Positions 1 through 11,103 are shown, counted from the first letter of the stretch. The stretch: 64,000 bases of DNA from Amblyomma americanum (GCF_052857255.1 NC_135504.1:140394121-140458120); one strand, 5' to 3'. A program made the numbers and translations. The notes: generated by a model not told the origin, from the letters alone.

Positions 1-340
1 TTAATTCAAAACTATTGAAAAACGTGGAATCAATTTGTGCATCATACTTATGTCTCATTTTCTCACAGTCACTCTCCTCGGGAATTTTGCCTCTTGATTG
101 GAAAACGGGGAAGGTCGTTCCAGTCTACAAATCAGGTAACCAAGACTCGCCCTTGAATTACCGCCCCATTTCATTGACTAGTGTGCCTTGTAAAATCATG
201 GAACATGTCATCTACTCACAAATCGTAAACTTCTTGGACCGAAACCATTTCTTTCACCCCTCACAACATGGGTTTCGTAAGGGCCTCTCTTGCGAAACCC
301 AACTAGCGCTTTTCCTTCACGAATACGGTTCGGTTCACGA
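1..340 (+). mobile_element. Non-LTR retrotransposon reverse transcriptase fragment (5' part of RT domain)
   Basis: The frame starting at position 3 is open from the window edge. It reads the N-terminal part of a LINE reverse transcriptase: a PLDWKTGKVVPVYKSG stretch, then NYRPISLTSVPCKIMEHVI, then QHGFRKGLSCETQL. These are the conserved RT blocks 1-2 of CR1/L2/Jockey-like elements. In an intact element the enzyme copies element RNA at a nicked target. The family normally continues a few residues later into the catalytic core with its two aspartate motifs. Here the homology stops near 320 and the frame runs into a minus-strand SINE, ending at a TAA at 423-425. The fragment therefore lacks the catalytic centre and is dead. 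Which clade it belongs to cannot be settled from about 105 residues. Confidence 0.8.
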
Positions 341-561
341 GGGTTTAACGTCCCAAAGCGACTCAGGCTGTGAGAGACACTGTAGTGAAGGGCTCCGGAA
401 ATTTCGACCACCTAGGGTTCTTTAACATGCCCTGACATTGCACAGTACACGAGCCTCTAGAATTTCGCCTCCATCAAAATTCGACCGCCGCGGCCGGGAT
501 CGAACCCGTGTCTTTCGGGCCAGCAGCCGAGCGGCATAACCACTCAGCCACCATGGCGGCT
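341..561 (-). mobile_element. tRNA-derived SINE, tick (Ruka-like) type, near full length
   Basis: Read on the minus strand, the element starts at 561 with a tRNA-like head. The Pol III A box is TGGCTGAGTGGTTATG and the B box is GGGTTCGATCCC. The body contains GGTGGTCGAAATTTCCGGAG and the 3' end reads CTGAGTCGCTTTGGGACGTT. This layout matches tRNA-headed SINEs known to be abundant in ixodid ticks. It interrupts the reverse transcriptase fragment upstream. I see no clear target-site duplication. It is not a tRNA gene: the acceptor stem does not close. Confidence 0.85.
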
Positions 562-2675
562 CACATAATGAATACTTCTCAATTTCTGCCATTACAGATG
601 GCCTCTGTAATCTTTTTTTGCACCCATAAGCAGATACTGCACATTCCGCTTGTGTGCAACATAAAAAAACAAGCCTTTATCAAATCAAAAAAAGAATCCA
701 AGAAAGCCATGAAAATAACATTTGTTCAAGCCAGTAAGTTTTCTGCTTATTTTTTATCCAACTTCATACTTCAATATACATTGTATCGCATAACAATGCA
801 CTCAGCAAGACTGCATAACTGGGGTGTATAGCAGGGGAGGTGTGAAAACCGGCCAGGCGAAACTGGCCCTTGAACGCATGAATGACGTGACAAGTAAACA
901 GAGCAGCTTAAGGTCTTCAAACCTGTTTACAAATTAACAATTGCAACTGCACACTTCACAGATCACAGGGCTTTAATTTTCTTTGAGCTCAGTTCAAAGT
1001 TAACCTCACATTGGGGAGAAATCCCTGTAGAGCAGAAAAATATGTCCGCTCACTGCATTGGTAGTGTGCATGATCAGCTGCATTATACTGAATTAACTCT
1101 CAAGATGTCTGAATTCAAGTTGCAGTCCTAAATGATGCGACACTAATCCCAGAGCGCTTAGCACTGCGCCAACATTTCTTTTCATCTCTGTACTGTGCTT
1201 TTTTTTTACTTCTGTACTTAAGTCACCTTCCTACAGAAAAGAAATACCCACATCAAGACTGCATGTAGTTACCAATTGAATTTATCTTAAATATTGCAAG
1301 AATTGCCACACAGCATGAAAATTCTAATTCATTCCAGGAGCATTCGCTTTATTTACAATAAATATAAACATGTTAAAACCACATATTTTGCTTCTAAGCA
1401 TCTTCCATAAATGGGAGAGTTCTCTTGCTGAGACTCGTCTCCTTTAGGGTATTTGTTGTGCGTAAACATAGCAACCCTATCTTTTTAGACAGGTGCGATG
1501 AAGAGAACTTTTTTAAATGTAAATTCCGAAATCGCAACCTTATAGAAAGCGAAATTGTCAAATCCTTCAATGGCAAGAGGCGCCACTCGGCTCTTCAAGG
1601 TGCTGAGTGTCTTACATTGTATCAAGCAAAATCACCTCATGCTCTTATACTCATGAATCACCATATACCTGGTAAAAACGTTAACATTAGCAAATGCTTA
1701 ATACATCTGTTCATTTTGAAGACAAACTCATTCGTAGCATTTGCATCAACTGCAACTTGCATGTCACAAACTGCACAAAAACAATGAAGCACGACTATAA
1801 AAGCTGCGGCTTTGCACAAATATATGCCATGCTCTTCGAGGCTGACAGCATTTCTTGCGGCACATCGCAAGTCTGCATGAGATAACCACATCATCAACTT
1901 AACCAAGCGTGCATACATGCTGTTGATACTTCCAAGTAATGGCTGCCTCCCCGCTAGCGTGGTGCCAGCGCCCTAGATTGCAGCTCTTGATTTTGCCCTA
2001 GCGACATTCACGTGCAAGCGGGCTACTCCTCTGAATGGTGAATGTACCGCGCTTTTCACCTTCTCCCTTCTAAGCACCTTAGCATGTCTGTTTGACCAGT
2101 CGGGTGAATGACGAATTACGACACAGTGCTATTCGTAAAGCTCGAATTCAACAACAAGCAGCCCTAAAAACGGTGATCGTCAAGCAATGCAACAAATCAG
2201 ACCTCAGGCAAAGACAATGCAGGCACCAAACATGATGCCCGTTTGGAAATGAGCCAAAGATATATGTGTCATGTTACCTTGATGGCTTCATTACTGGCTG
2301 GAAGCCGCCACTCATTCTTCTATGCACTACACACTACCATTCATTCCACTACACCTGTACCCATATACTACTCAAAAAGATAAAACGGAACTTCTCACCA
2401 GCAAATACCACCACACAATTCTGAATTTTACCCACCAGAAAGTAAGCAATGAAAATATTATCAAGACCTTGAGGCAAACAACTAAATTTCACAAGGCTCA
2501 CCTCTGCACCTCATTTATGAAAGGGCATCTTAGTCAAAGCCTGCATTGCCCCTGCCTAATGTTCTCTAACAGGCCCCTGCATGCTTGCTAAGAATAGTTG
2601 CTATAAACGTGGAACTAACAAACAGCAGCCACGCTGACAAAGAAACACCAGCAAACACTGTTGGCACTGCATCCC
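562..2675. other. Non-coding stretch with no recognisable gene
   Basis: AT-rich single-copy-looking DNA. The open frames here are short (at most 120 codons), overlap on both strands and show no recognisable motif. I see no tRNA-like heads, long simple repeats or inverted repeats of note. Confidence 0.5.
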
Positions 2676-2961
2676 TCATGCACCAATTTTGTTCTTGGGT
2701 TGCAAAGAGTTATGTGCCGCACCAATTTCTGTCACAACCACTTCTTGAAGGCCATGGTTTCGCTTCCGTTCCTCCGCCAGCTTTTTTCGTAGGGACCTGA
2801 ATTCACATTGCAGTTTTTCTATTTCTTTTTGTTTGGCATCCAGTGCCCCCTTCTCAATGAGCTCTTCATCTGAAGAGCAGCTCTCTTCAGCTGCAAAACG
2901 CAGCTTTTTGTAGAAAGCTTTCTTTTTTTGAACCTTTTTTTTCTTTCTGGCTCGTAACCAG
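2676..2961 (-). CDS. Terminal exon of an unidentified coiled-coil protein (lysine-rich, helical)
   Basis: On the minus strand a splice acceptor (TTTTCATTTCAG) ends at 2962. It is followed by one leftover base and 94 codons, closed by TGA at 2676-2678. The peptide begins WLRARKKKKVQKKKAFYKKL, a basic and possibly nuclear-localising stretch. It then has an acidic ESCSSDEELIEK segment and a heptad-like helix around EIEKLQCEFRSLRKKLAEER. The absence of stops, the acceptor and the residue composition all suggest a real last exon. The incoming phase requires an upstream exon ending with two extra bases, which I could not identify. The shape resembles the coiled coil preceding BEN domains in some arthropod proteins, but no BEN domain is present, so I name no family. 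Confidence 0.5.
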
Positions 2962-5340
2962 CTGAAATGAAAAGGAACATATATATCTTATTACTGTCAT
3001 TCTAGAGCACATTCATGGGCAAATTTCCAGCCCCATAAAAAACGAACTTCTAAGAATAAGATAAAATGCAAAAATGACCATAATTATGGTGCTATTCCTT
3101 GCTTTTAACACACATACCATGGGCCCACTAGAAGTGTTTTCCAAACAGCATAACCAACTTGCAAGTAGTCTGCAATACTCTGACTACAAAGAAAAGAAGT
3201 GTTGCGCAACCAACTCTGTGCATCATCCTACGCAAGGCTTTTATGCGAATGAGGTGAAAAAAAAGCTGTGCATACTGCAACCATTTTGACTCCACATGGT
3301 TGCGTCTCGACTAAACAGATCATAAGATTTTAACGCCATAAACTCATTATCAACCAGTGAAGAATTTTTATTTGTGGATGATTTTACTATTACAAAGCAA
3401 ATCAACAGGTGATGCCACTATATTTAAACCCATAACTGCCTTTTAATGTCATTGTTAAAGGGAAACCAAACGGGAACACTAAGCTGCAGTAGACTGATAG
3501 ATTAACATCTCAGGATGACGACAGCAAGGCTTTCTTAAGTCAGAAAATTGCCTCCAAGTGAAGCACCTGTGGTGACACCCCATGCAGATTCCAGAAACTG
3601 GAGCTCGGGGCGTGTCCACTTCTCTGGCAGCAATTGGCCGTGTGGTTTGACACACGGCCTTAAGACTATTTTGCCATCAGTGCACAACCCTCATTGAAAT
3701 ATGAAGAAAGCAGTGTGGCAAGAGCAGTCAAGAATGTGAATTACATAATAAAAACAGCACAAACCAGATGATGGACAGAAAGATGGGACACGAATGTCAG
3801 TACAGAGACTTCCGCTTTGCATTCTGTGCATCCACCCTGCGTGCAGCCATTCTACGAGCATGTTTAGAATGGTATCCTTGCAACAGATTTACACTGTTTC
3901 CTTTCCTCGGCAGTGAGTCAAGTGGTTCAGTTCTCGGTTAAGCCTTTCAACTAGCTTCTTTCCGCGCGCGTGTGGCATGCTGAAATTATAAAATGTATCA
4001 TTTTCTACTGTACGGGCATGCTATGAAGGATAAAATATTCACTATTGAAAAAGTGGTACGTATGCATAAACAACCAAACCCGAAGTCTGTGATGAACCAG
4101 CGCCAGAGTCCCCCGAGTACTTCAATTGGGCAGTTTCCTGAACATGCTTGGTCAAATCATTATGCTCACTCTCATGAAATGTGGAGAGGTAACATTAAAT
4201 GAAAAGAAAAAGGATGCTGTACTCATTGCCTAATTTGTAGTTAAATACCTGAACTGGGCATTCAGAGAAAGGTCAGCGTGTTTCGGCAAAGCTGAAATGC
4301 CGCAGTCTCATCTGCAAAAGGTCATATGAAATGCCGGGATAGTGCTGGCAGGTAGGCAAGAGCCAGCTGGTAGCCGCAAGAGTCATTTGTAATCATGCGC
4401 TCTATGTTCCAGCCATACATATCTGGCAGAGCTGATGGCAGAGCTCAGTCAATGGGGGTTTTCTTTCCTCACTGCCGTCACTGGACTACTAGCTCTCCAA
4501 TCCCTCAGAATCGTTAACCAGCTTAGTTTTTTGAAGCTCCACAACATTGCATTTGGCTGTGTTTCTGGCCATCTGAAGTGGCGCCTCCGACTAGCCAAAC
4601 ACCATAATACTGAATTCCCATTTCAGGGCGTAGTAGTGACATCCGTTATGTCATTTCGCCGACCATTTGAATGCAGGAATATTTTATTTGTGGTTTTCTT
4701 GGCAACACGGCAGACTTGCGTTCAGAACAAACTTTGGTAATGTTCCTGAGACACTAACAAGTCTAGCTTAACTTAGTATTCCCATTCAGTGTCCCTTACA
4801 GACAGCTTGTGCACACTGAGTAACACTATTATATTCCCTGAATTCTCAAATCATTGCAGGACTTCCAAAATTAATCTGCAGCAAGAGTTGAACTCACAGA
4901 TTACTGGCACATACAAGGACTTTAATGGTCAAGGAATGATAAAACTGCAAAGCTAGCATTAGTCCGTGGGCCTAGCTTCAGGTGCCCGATTTATTCTTAG
5001 GCTACAAAGGGCACTATTGTCAGAAAGGCCTGATAAGCCCCCATCCGGGTTTGACTGGAGCCCATTAGAATAAATTACGAACACTGATCACATACAGACT
5101 GTTTCCTTTCCTATGTGCATCTCCCCGCTCGCTTGTACCTCAGTCTTTCAATCCACCATGAAGCACACAGCTAACATAGGCAAGCAAATACATAAGATGC
5201 ACTACGAAACATTCTAAAAGCAAAGAACAGAGGAAAGAGCTGCTGCTCATGACACTTTTCCTGATGCAAGGTCAGCTTTGGCCAAACAGTGCCATGCTAC
5301 AAAGTTGTTTCGTTTAATGAAAGTGGGGTGTTTACTCAAA
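2962..5340. other. Non-coding or intronic stretch, possible MITE remnant near 3456
   Basis: No gene can be supported. If the exon at 2676-2961 is real, part of this stretch is its intron. Around 3454 the sequence TTAAAGGGAAACC resembles the end of tick TTAA-type MITEs, but no opposite terminus was found. Two short minus-strand peptides (near 4081-4137 and 4330-4440) look protein-like, but they lack splice sites in compatible phase. Confidence 0.4.
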
Positions 5341-5457
5341 GTGGGAAGCCCCCGGCCAGAGGAAAACTTTTACCCACTGTATCAATGGCGGGTACTCGGC
5401 GTCACTAAGAATTGAATGCCACACTTCCCGCATGTGAGGCAGATTGGTTAGTTCCCT
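5341..5457 (-). mobile_element. Diverged SINE of a second tRNA-headed family
   Basis: Read on the minus strand, a tRNA-like segment (CTGCCTCACATGCGGGAAG, then a degenerate B box GGCATTCAATTC) is followed by CGAGTACCCGCC, a CAGTGGGTAAAAGTTTTCC stretch and CTGGCC. The order matches the better preserved copy at about 21998-22235 (CCGCCTCGCATTCGGGAGG, GGGTTCGATCTCC, TATTGGGTACACGATTTTCC, CTGGTGC). The ends are uncertain. Confidence 0.5.
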
Positions 5458-5574
5458 ATTTTCGCACTGACTATAAGTTCCAAGCACTACAGCACAATCT
5501 TCCAGTAATTTTAAATAGATATAAAGACAGAAATAACCCTACTAAGAAAGCATTGCGTGAATTATTTCTTCAAA

Positions 5575-5890
5575 AATAATTCCTGACGTATAATTCGCGC
5601 CCAAGTACAGCTGCTCCCTTGTATCTTATGTAAATATGTTTTCTGTATTTCCCTATTGTAATTTATTGATGATTTTGTGCTTTCTGGCTGTCCTGTTTTT
5701 TGTGAAAACTGCAACCTGACTATGTGTTCGTTTTTTTTGTGTGTGTATGTAAATGTTCTCAAGAAAGTCTGCTTGTATGCCTTGTAACGGCTGCCTGGGC
5801 CTCGTCAAGCTATATACTTACAGCTTTTAGTCCAGGCAGCCGCCAGAATTTTCTGGAAAATAAATGGAATTGAATTGAATTGAATTGATT
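5575..5890 (+). mobile_element. 3' end of a truncated LINE (CR1/L2-like) with GAATT tail
   Basis: A T-rich, C/T-biased 3'UTR-like stretch ends in a hairpin, an AATAAA at 5859-5864 and a short tandem GAATT tail (5867-5890). The hairpin stem is GGCTGCCTGG at 5789-5798 against CCAGGCAGCC at 5832-5841, ten perfect pairs. A 3' hairpin followed by a microsatellite tail instead of poly-A is the usual end of CR1/L2-type LINEs. No coding part remains, consistent with 5' truncation. Confidence 0.55.
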
Positions 5891-5930
5891 AACTTGGCCA
5901 CCATAGTATTGCGAATTGAGAGACGGATAC

Positions 5931-6036
5931 CTGAGCACTTTGCTGAGCAGTTTCATGAGTAGCTTGATCTTCAAAAATATGTTTGGGCCACCTGATTCTT
6001 CGCTTGTTCAGCTTTTCGCCAACTCTTCTGCCGTTG
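5931..6036 (-). CDS. Possible internal exon, unidentified product
   Basis: On the minus strand an acceptor (ATAATGCAG) is followed by one leftover base and 35 open codons, then a donor (GCTCAG followed by GTATCC). The peptide includes GRRVGEKLNKRRIRWPKHIF and ends ETAQQSAQ: basic, then glutamine-rich. It could be an upstream exon of the same gene as 2676-2961, but the phases do not join directly (this exon ends on a complete codon), so at least one further exon would be needed. It is short and could be chance. Confidence 0.25.
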
Positions 6037-6039
6037 CTG

Positions 6040-7377
6040 CATTATAGACATCTCAATTAAACATAATACTCATGAAACAATACAACATATGGATAAAGCA
6101 GTGTACAATCATCACAACAATTACAAATAATATTCCCAGCCGTGGATTCATGCAATACATGCTGGAGCAGCATGCCATTCTATGCATGAGTGATGCCAGG
6201 TTAATCTCTACTTTGAAGAAATAATTTGTGCCCATAAAGAGCTGTCCAACTCTGGGTATTGTACATGCTTGAAGTGGAAATTAACATGACAAAGTTGTGA
6301 TTATTAATAATGTAGTGCATTCTGCATACAGGTCACAGTAAGATTGCACAACAGACAGTTTTCATGCTTCTGGAAGTTGTGCTGATCTCAGATAACAACC
6401 TTATGTTCCTTACTGCATGCATAGGCTGATGAGATACGAAGCCTGATTATGGTGCTCTTAAACCTTCTGCAGGCACAGGCATATAGGAGGTATCCACGTG
6501 ACGTCATCCACAAGGGGTGCTAGCATCTGGCGCAGCATTCACCATGTTCACAGTCAAGTTCACCGCCATTGTAGCCAACCGCAGCATTGAACTCCTTGCG
6601 AGTTAAATGTCTCTCACGTCTCATAGTAGACAATTTCTGTCTGACGTGGAAACATGTTTGACAGAGTGGGTACACAGTGGTACTCAATGAAAAAAGCAGC
6701 ATTTTTGCAGGACAAAGAAAGGAGAGGACAGGAAGGGTGCTACATCTAAAACTGAATGAACATGAACACCGAAAAAACGTCGCATCAACAAGCAGCAACA
6801 TGCATGCGCGGAGCGCGGGCAAATGATGAGATATGCCTGGAATTGGTTTGTTTTTCAGTGCTATAATTTGAAAATACTTAGGATGAAGCAAATGCCGAAC
6901 GGCATATTCAAAGGGCCCGCGCTCCTTGCAACGCTCGCCTCGGCGGCCTAGTCGTGACGCCTTGCGCTAACACAAACAGATGGCGCCACTGCCGGTTCTC
7001 AGCGAAAAAGCGTCGTCTGCGGGTTTTGGCTCGCCGATCTCTCGTAGACGCTTACGTTTTCGCATCATGTGCGCCTGAACTAAGTAAGTACCATTGTCAA
7101 ACTTGCTACGATACAAAAGTTACCATAATACGCAAGCTCTGTGTGTAGTTTCACCGCAAACGAGCCAGCGGTTGAGGCGGGGAAATTCTTGAAAGTGTCA
7201 GCGATAAAAACGCACAATACTGTATAAGCAATCTCCGACGATTATAGACAGTGAAGCAACACATATATCTGGCCATAAAATCGTTTATTTACAAGTTAGA
7301 GGGAAAACTTTTGCAGGATTCGATCTACAACACAAAAAGGTAGTTTTTTTTTCTTCTTCTGCACTACATCCTTCTGA
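6040..7377. other. Non-coding stretch, GC-rich patch near 6900-7050
   Basis: No supported gene. A 123-codon minus-strand open frame (6520-6891) has no recognisable domain. The GC-rich patch at 6900-7050 includes AGATGGCGCCACTGCC and could be promoter-like, but no start site or downstream gene can be attached to it. Confidence 0.4.
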
Positions 7378-7383
7378 TTTATT
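7378..7383 (-). terminator. Polyadenylation signal AATAAA for the P-like transposase exon
   Basis: TTTATT on the plus strand reads AATAAA on the minus strand, about 40 bases after the stop of the transposase-like exon at 7424. A GT/T-rich stretch on the mRNA side is not obvious. Confidence 0.4.
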
Positions 7384-7423
7384 CTCTTAAGCAAAAAGCG
7401 AATCTTTGTGAGGCAATAAAAAC

Positions 7424-7861
7424 CTAAACTGATGCTGTCAGCGCTACAGAATGTTCAGAACAACCAGTTTTTGGCACATCACCAATGGACTGTAGAATCT
7501 CTGCTGCAGCTTCGGCATGCAAGAGCGTTCGGCTGAACGCATATGTAAGTTTGTTTTCAAGGACGTTGACAAGATTGTAAAATGATACTGACGGATATAA
7601 AAGGCCCCCAAGGTCCCTCTTATTAGTTGCCTCAGCTGGAAGTTCTTTGGGAATGTAGCCTTTATCACAGAGACATGCTCGTTTGCAAGCTCCACAATGA
7701 GTTGTCAAAACACGCTTCCTATCCACATAGCCTGCAATGTAATATATCAGGTGCGCATCACTGTGTCGCACAGCATAGCTATGATGGTCTACAGCCACTT
7801 CAACGCTTTCCACAGCCACTTTTCTGTTGAAGGCATCTCGCACTCGCATGAGAAAACGCTG
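7424..7861 (-). pseudogene. P-element/THAP9-like transposase, C-terminal exon remnant
   Basis: The frame on the minus strand ends at TAG 7424-7426 and is open to 7849, extending to a likely acceptor (GTGTCTGTAG before 7861). The peptide carries HLIYYIAGYVDRKRVL, then cysteines CGACKRACLC, then LGGLLYPSVSFYNLVNVLE. This order (IAGYV-x-RK, CxxC, GGLxYPS) is the conserved C-terminal end of P-element/THAP9-type transposases, which excise and join DNA. The THAP DNA-binding domain and the RNase H-like catalytic part are missing. The region just upstream on this strand is occupied by the start of an opposite-strand CACTA transposase, so this is an orphan tail. Only about 145 residues of a protein usually several hundred long remain. 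Confidence 0.55.
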
Positions 7862-8172
7862 CTACAGACACTGCAATACAGGCGACGAAACGAACTGAAC
7901 TGCTACGGCATGTGCAAGGCCGACGCGGCTGGCTGAGCTTACCGCGCCGCTAGTAGCAGCGATACATTCCCCCTAGCGGCATCGGTGCGCCGAGGGGCCA
8001 CGCACGGCCGTGAGAAAGCGGCGCAGTCTCCACGCCTTCCCATTCTAGCCACTCTATGGTAGTGGACACTTTTTTGTCACCTTTTACTGCTGTTTTGTTT
8101 AATTTCTTCTAGTATAACTTGATATTTTTTGCCTGTCTGTTTCATGTTTCATTTAGTTTTTCATAGACCACT
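7862..8172. other. GC-rich spacer between two divergent transposase remnants
   Basis: The first 180 bases are GC-rich (about 7870-8040), followed by a T-rich leader before the ATG at 8173. It may contain the promoter or terminus of the CACTA element. I could not find a matching inverted repeat downstream. Confidence 0.35.
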
Positions 8173-9472
8173 ATGGATGGGGCTCTGACCAAGGAACAAT
8201 GGAAACGTTATTTGTACAAAGACGAACCGTTTGTTGTCTCGAAAACCACATTTTACAGGAGGCAGCAAGAAGTGCACCTTCGCGCTCAGCATTTAGCCTC
8301 ATCGACGTCAGCTTCCTCAGCAGCCAACCACGGAGGAGATGTGGGCGATTTTCTAAACCTTCCAAGTGGCGAGCAACCAGCAGCAGAACAAGCGGTGCAG
8401 CCAGCCTCGCCTACTTTGAGTGCCCATGATGAGCAGGCAGGCGGCAGCTCGTATGATGATGACGAAGATTTATCCCGAACAGACGACTTTGACCGGCTTG
8501 ACGAAACACCCGATGTCAGCAGTTCTATGCCGGGAGAAACCGAAAACGACGACGGCGAATGCGAGTTTCTGGCATCGGACTTTGTCGAGCTTGAGGCAGC
8601 AACACTTCCGGGCTCCACAACGACAAAGGCAGCCGCGATCGTAATGATTATGGCGTTTGTCGGCACTCACGGCCTTACTTGGGAGGCCCTGAATGATCTG
8701 CTGCGCCTCATAGATGGCCTGTTTGGCTTTAAAGGTGTACATCCACGGTCAAAGTTTGTGTTCCGAAAGCTTTGGTCGTCGCGCAAGTAAAAGCTGGTGA
8801 AGCGGTTTTTTTATTGTGACACCTGTGGCAGTGTGCTTGTGTCGGTGCCCGGAATGTCATCACTGAGGTGCCCGGACTGCGAGGTCAACAAGGAACTTTC
8901 TGTGCTAAAAGCTAGGGGACAATTTTTCATCATTTTAGATATGAGAGAACAGATAAAATCTTTGCTTGCAAAATCAAAGGCTGTATTGTTTGAAAGATTT
9001 GTGAACTTGAAGGCAGTCATTCAGCAAGGAGGAGCAGCGCTGTTGCAGGACATCACAAGTGGATCTATGGCCGAGGAGTTGAGGAAGAGCGGCAAAATTG
9101 GCTGGATGGACCTTACCATCACCATCAACACAGATGGAAGCCCCGTATTCAAGTCATCGTCATCATCTGTGTGGCCCATCCAGTTTTTGATTAATGAGTT
9201 GCCACCTTGCGACAGGCTAAAGAACTTCTTGATAGGTGGGCTGTGGTTCGGCCAGCACCCGTACATGAGAACCTTCTTAACCAAATTTGTTGAAGAGATC
9301 AATCAGTTTGGCAAGATCACTTGGAAGGCAGGTCATACAGTGCTGTCATCAGGGCTTTACGTACTGTGCTGCTGCCTAGATGCGCCAGCCCGAGCATCTG
9401 TGATCAACATGGTCCAGTTTAATGGTCTCTTCGGCTGCCCTTGGTGCTACAATTGTGCCGAGTTTCACGAAG
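8173..9472 (+). pseudogene. CACTA-type transposase exon 1 (TAA at 8788)
   Basis: Starts with ATG and MDGALTKEQWKRYL. Residues 40-150 are low-complexity, Ser/Ala- then Asp/Glu-rich. The frame continues unchanged across the TAA at 8788-8790, since both sides keep conserved sequence (SKFVFRKLWSSRK before, CDTCGSVL after). The exon ends GAAG before GTATGG, leaving phase 1. The catalytic-type NTDG is at about 9127-9138. Confidence 0.75.
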
Positions 9473-9828
9473 GTATGGTTGATCAACTTTGTCATTGCAT
9501 CTGGCTGAACACTTGTGCATTTATGTTAACTTAGTGGATATGCTTAATAATTTCATATCGTAATTTGAAAAGCTTATAATATGGCCTGAAATACATTTAG
9601 GGTGTTCTGTCTAAGTTAGCTACGACCAAAAAATGGATAAGTTGAAGTGGTGTTCAAATACTGCTAAGGAAAAACGTTGCATTTCCAGTGGTCATTTTGT
9701 TTTAAAGTTGTCAGAGCACTTTGTGAAAGCTCTGGCTGCACCGAAATTTACCATTAGAAACATGTGATATAGATGTGCCACACTTATCCGTGACAGCATA
9801 TGTGAGGTGCAAAGTGTTGAAGGCGGGC

Positions 9829-10318
9829 TGTTGCGAGGTACGGGCTGCGGACTCGGTGAAGGTTAGGAACTGGGTCTTTATTTTGAGATTTTGAGCCAAA
9901 AGAAGAAAAGAGGGCCCCAGGTCCTTGAAGTTGCAGAATGGCTCCCCGAGCAGCTGCTCTCTTCCGCTGCCGGAGGAAGACTCGTTGTGCGTTGACGGTC
10001 GCGTTTTCGAACGGCGGGGTCACGTGACCTAGCTGCGGGTTCTAGGAAGGAAGCATCCTTGGTGGCCGAATCCAGACCAACCCGAGCTCCGACGCGAGAG
10101 GAGTGGGCAACAGGCGCGCCTCGCCACCCTCATAAACATTTCAAGTCCAAGAGGGCTGCGTCTTCGGCCGAACTTGAGCCCCGCGTCTACGACGAGGCCG
10201 GCACCCTGCGGCGCTGAGGGTAGGCCGCAGCGTTCGCGGCACAGTTTCTGGAATTCGCGTGCCCACAGGCCAGCAGTGTCTTGCAACGCAACAGGGCCTA
10301 AAATTCCCCATCTAGACA
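9829..10318 (-). mobile_element. Possible solo LTR in intron 1 of the transposase
   Basis: A GC-rich block inside an AT-rich intron. Read on the minus strand it begins TGTCTAGATGGGG and ends ACCTCGCAACA (TG...CA ends). An AATAAA lies about 65 bases before the 3' end, as in an LTR with an R-U5 boundary. The terminal CGCAACA resembles the end of the gypsy LTR at 18884-19032. No target-site duplication flanks it and no second copy is in the window, so this is tentative. Confidence 0.35.
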
Positions 10319-10677
10319 CATCATGCGAATGTCACGTGAGAGACGTTTATACCCAGCAAGAGTACTGTCATAAGCAAAAGTAAGGGACTTTCCCTCTGCA
10401 TTCCAAACCAAGCCGCACTACATGTGGGTGCTACCTGACGAAGTGCTCCTAGTGACAAGATTCGCACACTGCGACGTTTTCAGCAATACGAGTATTTCGT
10501 CAGGCAGCGGCCGCATGCAGTGTGGCATATGGTTCGCAACATGGACAGTTGGATCTATTACTTTTGCTCATGATAGTTCAATGCTTAAAACATATGCAGG
10601 CATTTCTTAATTCCTGTAGGTTCTGCTTTCTGCAGGCAAGTAATCGAGCACACATACTATTTCTCTCCTTTCAACAG

Positions 10678-10935
10678 GGGCCCAAAGGTACATGAGTGTT
10701 ACAGTCGGTGAGGAGCAGACCCCAGGGGAGATTTCGAGAGACATGGAGTTCGCGGAGAAGATCAAAGATTCTGTGAATGGGCTTAAAGGGCAGTCACCAC
10801 TGAATCACCTGAAACACTTTAACATTGTGTTTGGCCACACAGTGGAGTATATGCATTGTGTGCTCATTGGGGTCACGAAATGCCTTACTGACTAGTGGTT
10901 TGATTCATCGAACTCTCAGCTACCCTTCTACATTG
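10678..10935 (+). pseudogene. CACTA-type transposase exon 2 (TAG at 10893)
   Basis: The acceptor TCCTTTCAACAG ends at 10677 and the donor GTAAGT begins at 10936. Joining to exon 1 completes a GGG codon and keeps the frame. It encodes HFNIVFGHTVEYMHCVLIGV, then TKCLTD, the stop, and WFDSSNSQLPFYIG. The conserved sequence on both sides of the TAG shows that the stop is a point lesion. Confidence 0.75.
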
Positions 10936-11103
10936 GTAAGTAGTAGAGAAAGTAAAAAGGCTACACTTCTACACATTATAGCACTAAGTAACCTTAAATA
11001 ATTTTCCAATACTCTGTACTACATTGCTGAAGGCTACAAAAAAACTAAAATAAGCATAGGAAAAAAGAGATAATAAAGGTTGTTGCTGGCTGGTACTCAT
11101 TAA

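Noticed and set aside
481..561. tRNA gene on the minus strand
   Set aside because: A and B boxes are present, but there is no closed acceptor stem and a SINE body follows; the same holds for the heads near 12085, 20519 and 22010.
1425..1787. 120-codon plus-strand open frame
   Set aside because: No recognisable motif, an overlapping open frame on the other strand, and AT-rich low-complexity composition.
3454..3700. TTAA-type MITE
   Set aside because: Only a left-end-like TTAAAGGG was seen; there is no opposite terminus or second TTAA in a sensible position.
4330..4440. Minus-strand peptide containing MYGWNIERMITNDSCGYQL
   Set aside because: Looks protein-like, but it is only about 35 codons and no splice site in compatible phase was found.
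6520..6891. 123-codon minus-strand open frame
   Set aside because: Cys/Ser/Leu-rich without domain features or splice and poly-A context.
8169..8174. CACTA terminus at the transposase start
   Set aside because: The CACTA string overlaps the ATG by chance; no inverted copy or target duplication was found downstream.
10029..10319. 96-codon minus-strand open frame
   Set aside because: Lies within the GC-rich, LTR-like insertion; no protein motif.
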